Shown one piece after another: positions 9,088-18,125 of a stretch of 64,000 bases of DNA. The notes beneath the pieces were generated by a model, which worked only from the letters and a program-made list of their open reading frames with translations, was not told the DNA's origin and did no database searches. The translations under genes and the position numbers were made by a program. The DNA comes from Litoribrevibacter euphylliae (GTDB taxonomy: Bacteria; Pseudomonadota; Gammaproteobacteria; Pseudomonadales; Litoribrevibacteraceae). The number at the start of each line of letters is the position of its first letter. Position 1 is the first letter of the stretch. The stretch spans positions 620,001 through 684,000 of the forward strand of contig NZ_JBHRSZ010000002.1 in NCBI RefSeq assembly GCF_042646085.1, in the 5' to 3' direction.

Positions 9088-9113
9088 AGAGTACTCTCTT
9101 CCGGGAGTACTCT
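9088..9113. terminator. hairpin between ATP-grasp operon and regulator genes
   Basis: A perfect 9-bp inverted repeat, AGAGTACTC and GAGTACTCT, with an 8-base loop, 88 bases after the ATP-grasp stop. No long T-run follows, so it may be a weak or rho-assisted terminator, or an operator. Confidence 0.4.
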
Positions 9114-9123
9114 TGACTGAAGA

Positions 9124-9168
9124 CATGCCTGATTAAGAGCGTCTCTGATGGAAAGCATGCCTGATTAA
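9124..9168. repeat. 13-bp direct repeat pair upstream of REC-HD-GYP gene
   Basis: CATGCCTGATTAA occurs at 9124-9136 and 9156-9168, exact copies 32 bases apart (about three helical turns), about 110-150 bases before the regulator start. The spacing would place bound protein on the same DNA face. Confidence 0.5.
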
Positions 9169-9276
9169 TAAGCCCACCCTATTAAGCCTAAACAGGACAG
9201 TTTGGTAATTCCCCTGTTGCACAAAAGCCGACTAAACTGTACTCAGTAAGAGAGCGAAATAGGTGTACTCTGAATC

Positions 9277-10830
9277 ATGGGTGATGCACTTCTTTTTGGA
9301 AATGAAAAACCAACCGAACCCCGTGCTACGTCAGAACAGACGGCCAGCAGAGGGCATTGGAATATCCTAATTGTAGACGACGAACCCCAAGTCCATACTG
9401 TGACTAAAATGGTTCTGAAGGGCTTCACCTTTAACGATAAAACTCTGCACTTTGACAGCGCCTATTCCGCACAAGAAGCCAAAGAACTGCTCACTCAAAA
9501 AGAGTATGCTTTAGCTCTGGTGGACGTGGTTATGGAGACGGAACACGCTGGCTTAGAGTTAGCAAAGTACATTCGAACTACCTTAAATATCACATCCACG
9601 CGCGTGGTTTTACGAACCGGTCAACCAGGACAAGCACCGGAAGAACAAGTTATCCGCGATCTAGACATCAACGATTACAAAGCCAAAACCGAGCTCACAG
9701 TAACCAAGCTCAAAACCCTGTTCTTTTCTACCCTACGCTCTTTCCGCGATATCAAAACCATTGATAACCACCGCAAAGGACTGGAAAAAGTCATCAAAGC
9801 AAGCAACGAAATTATGGAATTCAGCCGCCTGGAAGAATTCGCATCTGCTATGTTAATGCAAGTCACCAACATTCTGGGGCTGGATGATAATGCTATCTAC
9901 CTTAATGCCGTTTCTGCGTTTGCAGCCTCACATCGTCAAAACCACTATCAAATTCTGGCCGCTACCGGTGATCAACTTGGGCCTTTGATTGAATCGCAAG
10001 ATCAGAAGATTCCTGATGACATCATGGCTCTGTTTGATGAAGCTATGACCAAACAAACCTCCCTGCATAAAGACAATCACTTCGTAGGCTTTTTTGCGAC
10101 CCGCTCTGGCAGTGAAAATCTACTCTACGTGTCGAACGTGGATAAACTGACGGATTTGGATCATCGCCTGTTGGAGATCTTTTCCACCAGTGTTGCCATT
10201 GCATACGAGAACTTATTGCTCCGGGATGAAATCGAAGACACCCAACGCGAGCTGGTATACCTGCTGGGTGAAGCCGTTGAAAAACGCAGTAAGGAAACCG
10301 GCGCACATGTAAAACGAGTTGCCAAAATCAGTGAATTGCTGGCACGGAAAATTGGCCTGCCCGACGCCACAGTTGAGCTCATAAAGCATGCTTCGCCGTT
10401 ACACGATATTGGCAAGATCGCGGTTCCTGATTCCATTTTAAATAAGCCTGGGAAACATTCTGACGACGAGTGGCAAGTCATGAAGACTCATGCCGAAATT
10501 GGCTATGAAATTCTCTCGCAATCGGACAAACGTATCTTAAAAATGGGAGCGATCATCGCTCACCAGCACCATGAGAAGTGGGATGGTACGGGTTATCCAC
10601 AGGCTTTGAAAGGCGAAGAAATCGATATTTGTGGCCGTATTGTCGCATTGGCAGACGTCTATGATGCTTTAGGTAGCTCTCGATGTTACAAAGCGCCGTG
10701 GGATCACGAGGACATTGCAGCCTTTCTGAAAGAACAGTCGGGCAAGCACTTTGATCCCAAACTGGTTGATATTTTATTAGACGATCTCGATGAATTTAAA
10801 GTCTTCAGAAGCAGATATCCTGATGAGTGA
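9277..10830 (+). CDS. response regulator with REC, DUF3369-type and HD-GYP domains
   Basis: 517 residues. An N-terminal receiver has the acidic pair D34/D35 and phospho-acceptor D83 (LVDVV). A DUF3369-type middle region covers about 165-320. The HD-GYP domain has HDIGK (H376-D377) and HHEKWDGTGYP (431-441), so the catalytic metal ligands and GYP motif are present. It should degrade c-di-GMP when phosphorylation permits. The partner is the histidine kinase gene, whose start lies inside the end of this gene (8-base overlap), pointing to a dedicated two-component pair. It is the second c-di-GMP-degrading enzyme type in 10 kb. Confidence 0.92.
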   Translation: MGDALLFGNEKPTEPRATSEQTASRGHWNILIVDDEPQVHTVTKMVLKGFTFNDKTLHFDSAYSAQEAKELLTQKEYALALVDVVMETEHAGLELAKYIRTTLNITSTRVVLRTGQPGQAPEEQVIRDLDINDYKAKTELTVTKLKTLFFSTLRSFRDIKTIDNHRKGLEKVIKASNEIMEFSRLEEFASAMLMQVTNILGLDDNAIYLNAVSAFAASHRQNHYQILAATGDQLGPLIESQDQKIPDDIMALFDEAMTKQTSLHKDNHFVGFFATRSGSENLLYVSNVDKLTDLDHRLLEIFSTSVAIAYENLLLRDEIEDTQRELVYLLGEAVEKRSKETGAHVKRVAKISELLARKIGLPDATVELIKHASPLHDIGKIAVPDSILNKPGKHSDDEWQVMKTHAEIGYEILSQSDKRILKMGAIIAHQHHEKWDGTGYPQALKGEEIDICGRIVALADVYDALGSSRCYKAPWDHEDIAAFLKEQSGKHFDPKLVDILLDDLDEFKVFRSRYPDE

Positions 10831-12184
10831 ACAAGAACAGCTTAATAAGTTACTGCTGGAAGTGTCGCAATCGCCCACCATAGACTGTGGCGATTACGCT
10901 TCCGCGATGAAATATGTCACTCAAATATGCCGCGCTGGTTTAGACGTCGCACGGTGTAGTGTTTGGCAGTTAGATAAAACCTTCACACAAATTCGGTGCC
11001 TGATTTTAAACCACTCCAAGGGCATCGAAGAATCGAATAACACATGCACTGAAACAGATTACCCTGCGTACTTTAAAGCATTACGTGAAAAGCGGTTCAT
11101 TGTGGCCGACAATGCGCAAGTCGATCCTGATACCTTTGAGTTCAAGGACTATCTGCAAGAAGAACACATTGCTTCCATTCTTGATGCACCGATCCGACAG
11201 GGCGGACACATCGTCGGCACCCTGTGTTGTGAACATACCGGCCAAATACGAGCCTGGTCACCGGATGAACAAAGCTTTGTTGGCTCACTGGCCGATATTT
11301 TAGGGCGGGCACTGACAGCACAAGACCGACGTCAAGTCCAACAAAGCCTGGAAGAGAGCAACCAATATCTCTCGAAGCTCATAGATGAGCGGACTCATCA
11401 TCTGTCCTTAGCCTTTGAACAAATTTCTGAACAGGAAAAAATGGCTTCCCTCGGCAAGTTAGTCGCGGGGGTGGCTCATGAGATCAACAACCCTATTGGC
11501 TTAGGCATTACCACAGCCACGCATATTGAGGACATGACACTGCAGATCTCAAAAGCGTTTCAGGAAGGCACAATCACACAATCTCAATTCAAAGAGTACA
11601 TCGAAGTGGTGGAAGAAGGCAGTTTGTTATTGATCGAAAATCTTCATCGGGCAGCCGACTTAGTCAAAAGCTTTAAACAAATCGCAGTCGATCAAAGTGA
11701 CAATTCATTTCTGGAAATCAATCTGGTTGATACGCTCAATAACATAGTGAATAGCCTGAAAGCCGAATTAAAAAAGAAACATCAGACCACCATTCAACTG
11801 AACTGCCCCAAGAATATTCTCCTGAATACCTGCCCTGGCAGCATCGCCCAAATAATGACAAATTTATTGATGAATGCAGGGATTCATGCCTTTCCCGAGG
11901 ATCAAACGGACCGACACGTCAGCATTACGGTGGAAGACCAACAAACCCAAATCAAACTCTGTGTGGAAGACAATGGCCAGGGAATAAGACCCGAAATCAT
12001 TAATAAGATTTATGAGCCCTTCGTGACCACACGTCGATCTCAGGGCGGCAGCGGCCTTGGATTAAACATAGTGCATAATCTGGTCACCCAAAAGCTACAG
12101 GGCACGATTGAGGTTGAAAGTCAGCCCAATCAATTCACCCGTTTTATCATCTTCATTCCAAAGACACTGGAACCCTCCAACTAA
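10823..12184 (+). CDS. GAF-domain sensor histidine kinase
   Basis: 453 residues from the ATG at 10823 (ATGAGTGA overlap with the upstream stop); a longer version from 10790 would lie 41 bases inside the upstream gene. A GAF domain (about 15-165) is followed by a coiled helix (168-210), an H-box AHEINNP with His219, and a HATPase domain with MTNLLMNAG (N box), VEDNGQGI (G1) and GSGLGLNIVHN (G2). No membrane segment, so it is a cytosolic sensor of a small ligand or partner. It probably phosphorylates the REC-HD-GYP protein upstream. The N box lacks the usual Asn-Ala-x-x-Ala spacing but keeps the conserved Asn. Confidence 0.88.
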   Translation: MSEQEQLNKLLLEVSQSPTIDCGDYASAMKYVTQICRAGLDVARCSVWQLDKTFTQIRCLILNHSKGIEESNNTCTETDYPAYFKALREKRFIVADNAQVDPDTFEFKDYLQEEHIASILDAPIRQGGHIVGTLCCEHTGQIRAWSPDEQSFVGSLADILGRALTAQDRRQVQQSLEESNQYLSKLIDERTHHLSLAFEQISEQEKMASLGKLVAGVAHEINNPIGLGITTATHIEDMTLQISKAFQEGTITQSQFKEYIEVVEEGSLLLIENLHRAADLVKSFKQIAVDQSDNSFLEINLVDTLNNIVNSLKAELKKKHQTTIQLNCPKNILLNTCPGSIAQIMTNLLMNAGIHAFPEDQTDRHVSITVEDQQTQIKLCVEDNGQGIRPEIINKIYEPFVTTRRSQGGSGLGLNIVHNLVTQKLQGTIEVESQPNQFTRFIIFIPKTLEPSN

Positions 12185-12281
12185 GAAATAACCAACTAAG
12201 AAACAAGCAATTGATTTAACGCCGCTCGTCCACATGTCTTGTTCAGATCACTTATTCAGGTGACGTATTCAGATAACGGGG

Positions 12282-13643
12282 TCAATCTTGAGACTGTTGA
12301 GCGAGGTTCTGCGCCTTCTTGATGTATAAGAAGATGGCTAACAAGGTAAACACACCTAATCCGGCGGCCACTATAAATGATAATGAATAGTTACCTAATG
12401 CATCCGCGATGAATCCCCCCAAAGCACCAGCAAGCCCGGCCGAAAACACCTGCAAACAGGCTTGCAGTGTGTAATCCCCCCCTTCGTGCTGTTTACGACA
12501 ATGTCCCATCATAATGGCAAACAACACCACCGTAGACATAGTATCCACCAGCTGATCTTGAGTAACAATCCAATAAATCCAAACTAAATACTCTTCGGAA
12601 TGCTTATCCAATCCGGGAATCAAACTGTAAGCACTGATGGTGGCCATTTGCAGTACAGCAAAAAACAACAGCAAGTAGATGGGTGTGATAAAGCGATAAA
12701 GCACACCGACCACCAGCGCCCCCACCAAACTCACCAATGATGAGATGAAAGTGATCTGCCCCACATCGGCTAAGCTCATGCCTTGATCAACCAACAAAGG
12801 CTTAACCAAGGTGGAAGACATGCCATCGGCTAACTTATACGTCAAAATGACCAACAACCAGAAGCCAATTTTCTCAACTTTGAAGTATTCCCAAAACAGT
12901 AATTCTTTGGCTTTTGAAGGCGAAGCTTCAGCGCCCGGTTTAATCGAATCGCTCTGTTTAATAGAAACATGATCGCAGGTGCTTGTAAGCTTTCTGAATC
13001 CAAGAATCTGGTTTTCTTTGAATAACAAGGTAGGCACCAGCATGATGATCAGAGTCGCTGCTACCAGCTGAATCGTTATATCCCAGCCCCAGCTATTCAT
13101 TAACACCAACAGGCCTGAGCCACCCAACATAAGACCAATTTTATAGCCGACCACTTGAATGCTGTTACCAAAGCCTCGCAGCTTTTTGCTCAATAGCGAC
13201 ACCGCCAAACCATCGGTCGCGACATCCTGTGTCGACGAAAATACATTCAATAAGCACAACAGCACAAAAAGCAGTATCAATCCGTCTTCAAACAGCCATG
13301 CTGGTGACAAAAAGGACATCGCAGCTAAGGTAGCAATTGCCCCTACCTGCATAGTAAGAATCCAACTGCGATGCGGGCCTATTGGTCGATAATAGTATTG
13401 ATCTAACAAAGGCGCCCATAGGAACTTAAACAACCATGGCAAAGCCAATAGCTTCAGCATGCCAATGGCTGAAAGCGACGCACCGTACTCACGCATGATC
13501 GCAGGCATGGCATGAGCCAATAAGCCGGAAGGAAACCCTTGGGAAAAGTAGAGCGACGTGAGTAAAACGAATAGAAACGGCGTATTGATCGAACGAGCAT
13601 TCATCATGCTGTTACTGGCAGAAGAGTTAAAAGACGCGTCCAT
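12282..13643 (-). CDS. AmpG-like MFS permease
   Basis: 453 residues, about 12 hydrophobic helices. The N-terminal region YFSQGFPSGLLAHAMPAIM and LPWLFKFLWAPLLDQYY are characteristic of the AmpG/PAT branch of the major facilitator superfamily, whose members import anhydromuropeptides or move acetyl-CoA. A hydrophilic loop of about 40 residues divides the two six-helix halves. Start taken at the first Met; Met13/14 are alternatives. It converges on the histidine kinase gene. The 19-bp tandem repeat at 13709-13746 lies just upstream of its start. Substrate not certain. Confidence 0.8.
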   Translation of the reverse strand: MDASFNSSASNSMMNARSINTPFLFVLLTSLYFSQGFPSGLLAHAMPAIMREYGASLSAIGMLKLLALPWLFKFLWAPLLDQYYYRPIGPHRSWILTMQVGAIATLAAMSFLSPAWLFEDGLILLFVLLCLLNVFSSTQDVATDGLAVSLLSKKLRGFGNSIQVVGYKIGLMLGGSGLLVLMNSWGWDITIQLVAATLIIMLVPTLLFKENQILGFRKLTSTCDHVSIKQSDSIKPGAEASPSKAKELLFWEYFKVEKIGFWLLVILTYKLADGMSSTLVKPLLVDQGMSLADVGQITFISSLVSLVGALVVGVLYRFITPIYLLLFFAVLQMATISAYSLIPGLDKHSEEYLVWIYWIVTQDQLVDTMSTVVLFAIMMGHCRKQHEGGDYTLQACLQVFSAGLAGALGGFIADALGNYSLSFIVAAGLGVFTLLAIFLYIKKAQNLAQQSQD

Positions 13644-13708
13644 AGAACAAGGGCTACTCGAAACAAGTGGTTATGAATTTCGGAGCACCCTACCACAGAA
13701 CGGTGAAG

Positions 13709-13746
13709 TTTACGCTATGACCAGTAATTTACGCTATGACAAGTAA
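13709..13746. repeat. 19-bp perfect-length tandem repeat upstream of AmpG-like gene
   Basis: TTTACGCTATGACCAGTAA (13709-13727) is followed immediately by TTTACGCTATGACAAGTAA (13728-13746), 18 of 19 bases identical. It lies 66 bases upstream of the minus-strand permease start. Two head-to-tail sites of this size suggest a repressor/activator operator. Confidence 0.6.
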
Positions 13747-13765
13747 GAGAATAACGACTGACAGA

Positions 13766-15004
13766 TTAAAACAGCTCGATATCGTTATCAGAACACACAT
13801 CCTGTGATGAGCCTTCTTCTTCAATGGACGCATCGGTACAGGCTTTACTGGCAATAGCCCTATCCACCATTTGATTCTGTTGATCCACCAAGTGATCGAG
13901 CAGACGAATCACATTGGTAATCGAACCTTTGAGATTAGCTCCGGAATCCAGAACACCGTTAGCATCCGTGACGGCACCATCAATCCGTCGAATCAAATAC
14001 TGCTCCTGATCGTCATCCAATCCCATTCGTGGAATTTCTTCATCCAGTTCGCTCAGCATTTTATGCATGATGCTGGCGACATCTTCCTGATTTTGCCTTA
14101 ACGCATCAGTGAGCTGAATAAGAGTTTGTTTCACGGTATCAAAAGATTTACCCAAATTATGAGACTGTTCAATGAGTTGCGCTTCGATATTTAATGAACG
14201 TATGGTGGCATCAGTCACTTCGATCATAAAGGGTAATAAATCTTTATATCGTCCGTATTTCTCACGATCCTCCACGGGCATGTTTTTAACCAGCAAAGAC
14301 ACATGTGGATAATTAATCTGCGTTCGCGTGCCAAAATCATTGAAACGTTTGGCTTCCGACAACATAAGAATCAGTTCTTGTTCCAGCGGACTGACAATAG
14401 GATTGGTTTTACTGCTGGTATAGAACTGCACTTCATGCTCGGATTTGATCATTAAACTGCAATTCAACGAAAACTGATCGGTAGCCTTAAAGAACTGACT
14501 GGCCAACAGTTCGTATGTCCCAATACTGTGAGTCTTTTCCACAAACCGAATGGCGGTTCCAAATTCACTTGTTCCTGAAATTGCCTGAAACGCTGCTTGA
14601 TGCGCATCCTTCAGTTGTTTCTTCAGCTGGTCACGGTCTTTTCGGTAATCCAGCAACTTGGATAACTTGGCTCTTAAATATTCGGGTTCGAAAGGTTTGG
14701 TCAGATAATCCTCTGCGCCCAACTCCAAGCCATGAAGGCGTTCGGTCATAGAGCCTCGGGAAGAAATAAAAACAACAGGAATATCTTCACAGCCAGAGTT
14801 TAATTTTTTGATTTCCTTACATACTTCAAAGCCCGTCATATCGGGCATTTCAACATCCAACAGAATCAAATCAGGTTTGTTTTCTTTTACGGAAGATATG
14901 GCTGATAGCCCATCCTCAACCATAGTTAGCTGGAAGCCGTCTGTAAGAGATTGAGAAACGGCCTTTCGTGCAATTACTTCATCATCAACAACCAGTACTT
15001 TCAT
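13766..15004 (-). CDS. stand-alone response regulator with long uncharacterised C-terminal region
   Basis: 412 residues from the ATG at 15004; a GGAG six bases upstream decides this start over the longer frame to 15082. The protein begins MKVLVVDDEVIARKAV and shows a complete receiver: acidic pair at D8/D9, phospho-acceptor in LILLDVEMPD, then VFISSRG and TKPFEPE. A coiled segment (about 125-150) and a long helical region without a recognised output domain follow; the tail is acidic (SSQDVCSDNDIELF). It could act by protein contact, as a phosphatase regulator or adaptor. No adjacent kinase, so the partner is unknown. Confidence 0.83.
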   Translation of the reverse strand: MKVLVVDDEVIARKAVSQSLTDGFQLTMVEDGLSAISSVKENKPDLILLDVEMPDMTGFEVCKEIKKLNSGCEDIPVVFISSRGSMTERLHGLELGAEDYLTKPFEPEYLRAKLSKLLDYRKDRDQLKKQLKDAHQAAFQAISGTSEFGTAIRFVEKTHSIGTYELLASQFFKATDQFSLNCSLMIKSEHEVQFYTSSKTNPIVSPLEQELILMLSEAKRFNDFGTRTQINYPHVSLLVKNMPVEDREKYGRYKDLLPFMIEVTDATIRSLNIEAQLIEQSHNLGKSFDTVKQTLIQLTDALRQNQEDVASIMHKMLSELDEEIPRMGLDDDQEQYLIRRIDGAVTDANGVLDSGANLKGSITNVIRLLDHLVDQQNQMVDRAIASKACTDASIEEEGSSQDVCSDNDIELF

Positions 15005-15231
15005 CAAGAACTCCATTGACCGCCATATCACCCTGGCATCCACTGCCCCTTCCAGTAGAGAACTGGTTATACTTAGAGACATACAACAGCAATTCCACGC
15101 GCTGTCGCTTTATAATCATAGTTATTGTTCTTCTACCCGTAACAGAAGGTATGAAGTTGGTGTAAATTATTACCAAACATGAGATCCAACCATATGTTAA
15201 TAACCATAGTAGACAACTGGAGGTTATGTGT

Positions 15232-15921
15232 ATGAGATGTATACCTTTTAGTGTAGGAGATCGTAGATCATTCTCTTCATTTTTAGCACGTACCCGAGAT
15301 AACATGCGCATCAACGAGCTTCTTCGCATATCGCTTCTGTTCGGTGTGCTCTTCAAGGTTACGTTCGTCAATGCAGAGCCCGTATATCTTGCTCAAGAAA
15401 TTCAATATGGAAAGGTCGTCACACATCAGATCTACAAAGTTGACCCGACTTATGGCCGAGGCGCTCTGTTAGGAGCCATTACAGGTGCGGTCATTGCTGA
15501 AAACGCTCGAGGCTGGGGAGCATTGGGTGGCGCAATTGTTGGTGCAGGTCTTGAAGGGGCCATTACATCCGGGGAAGAAGCGCATAAGGTTGTCGTTCAA
15601 TTAACGAACGGCCAGTCTTTTTCTATCGCCACGCCTCCAAATAAGCTGCGCCAAGGCGATTGTGTAGCCGTAGAACAGTCAGGCCGCGGCGCTGAAATTT
15701 TCAAAGTTAATTATCAGTTTTGCCAAGACGCTCAGAAACGGGATCAACAACAAACCTATCAACAAGCCAATAATCCTGCCCCTTACCAACAGGATCGCTA
15801 TAGAGACGAGCGTGCCGTGAAAGCCGAGAAATGCGATGACGCAAGAAGCCGCTTAAGATACGCCAAAGACTCTAAATACAATCGAGTGCTTGCCGATGTA
15901 CAACGCTATTGCCAAGACTGA
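15232..15921 (+). CDS. glycine-zipper envelope protein
   Basis: 229 residues from the ATG at 15232, where GGAGG (15219-15223) sits 8 bases upstream. An internal ATG at 15304 gives a more conventional signal peptide (MRINELLRISLL...VNA-EP) and may be the true start. The mature part contains a glycine zipper, GALLGAITGAVIAENARGWG then ALGGAIVGAG, like the Rickettsia 17-kDa/SlyB class. A beta-rich part (VVVQLTNGQSF) and a Gln-rich linker follow, with a charged C-terminal segment bearing two Cys. Probably periplasmic or outer-membrane associated. Function unknown. Confidence 0.68.
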   Translation: MRCIPFSVGDRRSFSSFLARTRDNMRINELLRISLLFGVLFKVTFVNAEPVYLAQEIQYGKVVTHQIYKVDPTYGRGALLGAITGAVIAENARGWGALGGAIVGAGLEGAITSGEEAHKVVVQLTNGQSFSIATPPNKLRQGDCVAVEQSGRGAEIFKVNYQFCQDAQKRDQQQTYQQANNPAPYQQDRYRDERAVKAEKCDDARSRLRYAKDSKYNRVLADVQRYCQD

Positions 15922-15966
15922 TCTCATCAACTGAACCTGTTTTCAAATACAGCAAAAGATACGCCC

Positions 15967-16716
15967 ATGCCTCAACTCGACAACACAGAAGTTGCTCACA
16001 CTACATCAATGTCTAATCTAACGTCTGACAAGCCAACGCCTGATAAGACAACCTCTAAAGAGTACCAAGAACAACACAAACAACGACTAAATTATATGCC
16101 GTGGCTGTATCACTCATTAAAGCCTAAGCTGAAGTCGTGGGCTGAACCTTGGCAAGCTTCTGTTCAAGCGAAAATAGCTCAATTGGAGACCGTCGTATTT
16201 GGAAACAATTGCTTTGTTGCACCAACGGCACGACTGTTTGCTGAGCCTGGCCGAACCATTAAAGTCGGCGATTTCTCGACCATCGCCGCGGATGTATTTC
16301 TCCATGGGCCGGCCAAGATCGGTCAACATGTGGCAATCAACCATAATGTCAGTATGGATGGAGGTTCTGAAGGCATTGAAATTGGTGACCACAGTCGCAT
16401 CGCCTGTCAATGCACCTTCTTTGCCTTTAATCACGGCATGGCCCCCGACCTCTTAGTCCGGGAACAAGCGGTCAGTTCACAGGGCATTCACATAGGTCAG
16501 GATGTATGGATTGGCGCAAATACCAGTGTTGTTGATGGTGTACATATCCATGATCACGCCATCATTGGTATGGGATCGGTAGTGACACACGACATCCCAG
16601 AATTTGCCATCGCAGTGGGTAACCCTGCACGAGTCATAGGAGATCGCCGGCATAAACCCGATGCCCAATGGCAATGGGTTTTAAACGGCAAAAACGAAGA
16701 AAACCCAGAGACCTGA
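15967..16716 (+). CDS. hexapeptide-repeat (left-handed beta-helix) O-acetyltransferase
   Basis: 249 residues. After a polar, Thr-rich N-terminal 45 residues the protein shows hexapeptide turns (IKVGDFSTIAADVFLHGPAKIG, split by loops) and the acetyltransferase end IGQDVWIGANTSVVDGVHI and AIIGMGSVVTHDIPEFAIA, with the active-site-like His in FAFNHGM. This fits CysE/LacA/NodL-type acetyltransferases acting on sugars or related small molecules. It stands alone here, far from the polysaccharide island, and follows the glycine-zipper gene by 45 bases, so the two could be co-transcribed. Acceptor unknown. Confidence 0.85.
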   Translation: MPQLDNTEVAHTTSMSNLTSDKPTPDKTTSKEYQEQHKQRLNYMPWLYHSLKPKLKSWAEPWQASVQAKIAQLETVVFGNNCFVAPTARLFAEPGRTIKVGDFSTIAADVFLHGPAKIGQHVAINHNVSMDGGSEGIEIGDHSRIACQCTFFAFNHGMAPDLLVREQAVSSQGIHIGQDVWIGANTSVVDGVHIHDHAIIGMGSVVTHDIPEFAIAVGNPARVIGDRRHKPDAQWQWVLNGKNEENPET

Positions 16717-16743
16717 ATCAGGATTCACTGAGTAAAGAGACTG

Positions 16744-17604
16744 CTAGTCTGGTATTGAAGAGTCAGGCACGGAATAAAAGGTCTCAGCGTATCGCTCGAC
16801 TATGGCCTGACGACTGTCTTCAGAAATGTTAGCCAATCCTTCCCATATCTTCTGGGCTTTATCAGCATGATGTTTCATGAATTGATGGGAAAATACAATA
16901 TGCCAATCGGCATCAAACAGTGGCGTATCTAAATAAAATACCCGGTCTTGCAGCTCTCTTGGCATTCGGAACACTGTCTGGATTCCAATATGCTTCTCAA
17001 TTACATAGCCATCCAACCGATCTAACGCCACCAACTTAAAGCCCTCTAGCGGTATATGACTTCCCTTGGCCAATACCCCCATTCCTTTGAGCTTTTTCTT
17101 GGCAACGTAGCCTGGCGGTGCCGAGATGCCTCCTCGTTTAAGGCCATGAAAATTCTTACCATCCCAGTTTAGCCCCGACGCTCGATTAACAAAGATCTGA
17201 TATTGAACATGCCATAAACGATAACGGCTGTCCGCTGCTACACCAGTGCGCTTATTTAATGGTGGAAATTGCCCCCAGCTATCCCGTTCAGGTAACCAGA
17301 TGGCTGCAAATAAGGCATCTACCCGCCCCAGTTGCAGTTGCTTAATACATCGTTTCCATGGCTTGCGCTGATATTCGATGTTTACATCTGGCGCTGCAAT
17401 ATCTAACAGCTCCAGCAAGATACCCGGCTTCTGCTCTGGCACCTTCTTTTCACCCAACATAAAAGGGACATAATCCAGGTTTTCATAGCAAACCACAGTA
17501 GGGCGAGAATCGGCTGACACCAGCGCAGGCAATATAATAAAAGAGAGACATAAACAAAGTGACCATTGCATAAGGAAAAATGAGATCCTATACGATTGGA
17601 ACAT
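16744..17604 (-). CDS. periplasmic substrate-binding protein-like (SBP family 3)
   Basis: 286 residues with a signal peptide ending near LVSA-DS. The mature protein has the start of a family-3 binding fold (VVCYENLDYVPFML...GILLELLD) and the hinge-like DALFAAIWLPERD. No ABC transporter genes lie beside it. Many orphan relatives are annotated only as 'transporter substrate-binding domain' proteins. The ligand cannot be told from sequence. It is convergent with the acetyltransferase gene. Confidence 0.75.
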   Translation of the reverse strand: MFQSYRISFFLMQWSLCLCLSFIILPALVSADSRPTVVCYENLDYVPFMLGEKKVPEQKPGILLELLDIAAPDVNIEYQRKPWKRCIKQLQLGRVDALFAAIWLPERDSWGQFPPLNKRTGVAADSRYRLWHVQYQIFVNRASGLNWDGKNFHGLKRGGISAPPGYVAKKKLKGMGVLAKGSHIPLEGFKLVALDRLDGYVIEKHIGIQTVFRMPRELQDRVFYLDTPLFDADWHIVFSHQFMKHHADKAQKIWEGLANISEDSRQAIVERYAETFYSVPDSSIPD

Positions 17605-17690
17605 ACTCGCCCCTTATGCAATGTACTGTTAACCGCAGGTGAATCCTGTGATTTCGAAGGAGACTTCCGTCTTACCAATAGTGTAGACGA

Positions 17691-17924
17691 TTAAAACTCT
17701 TCAAGATCATCCTCTTCATCCACACCATCGACGACTTCAGTCACGACGGGGTTACCGCACTTCAAACACTCGCCTTCAATAAAAACGCGGCCATTTTCTT
17801 CATACTCTTTTGGGTTTTTCATACCCAAATCAACTTCCATACATTCATTGCACCAAGTCTGTTCCAAAAAAGCTTGTTGCTCGTCTTCTGGACGTAAATA
17901 AAAATCACGTTCTTCTCTTGCCAT
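17691..17924 (-). CDS. small zinc-ribbon protein
   Basis: 77 residues from the ATG at 17924, where AAAGGA and AGAGGA lie just upstream; the frame continues to 18008 but without a better ribosome site. It contains two CxxC pairs, CNEC and CLKC, about 30 residues apart, enough to hold one zinc ion, and an acidic tail (VDEEDDLEEF). Similar small Zn-ribbon proteins occur widely in gammaproteobacteria without known role. Divergent from the LysR gene. Confidence 0.7.
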   Translation of the reverse strand: MAREERDFYLRPEDEQQAFLEQTWCNECMEVDLGMKNPKEYEENGRVFIEGECLKCGNPVVTEVVDGVDEEDDLEEF

Positions 17925-18125
17925 TCCTCTTTCCTTTATCAATAGCCCTACACCAATATCACGGACTTTCTCTGTGGGTAAGTGTAAATCATTAAACTCG
18001 CATGTCACCTGTAAATTCGCGTTAGTATGTAAAAGACACTAAGCAATATAGTTGACACATCAATTAATTTTTGTCATCTATATACACCAAAGCGATTGCT
18101 GCTGAGTCATAAAAATAAGTACGCT

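Noticed and set aside
14985..15371. Minus-strand frame of 128 codons across the REC/glycine-zipper divergent region
   Set aside because: It overlaps starts of two supported genes, and its composition is not protein-like.
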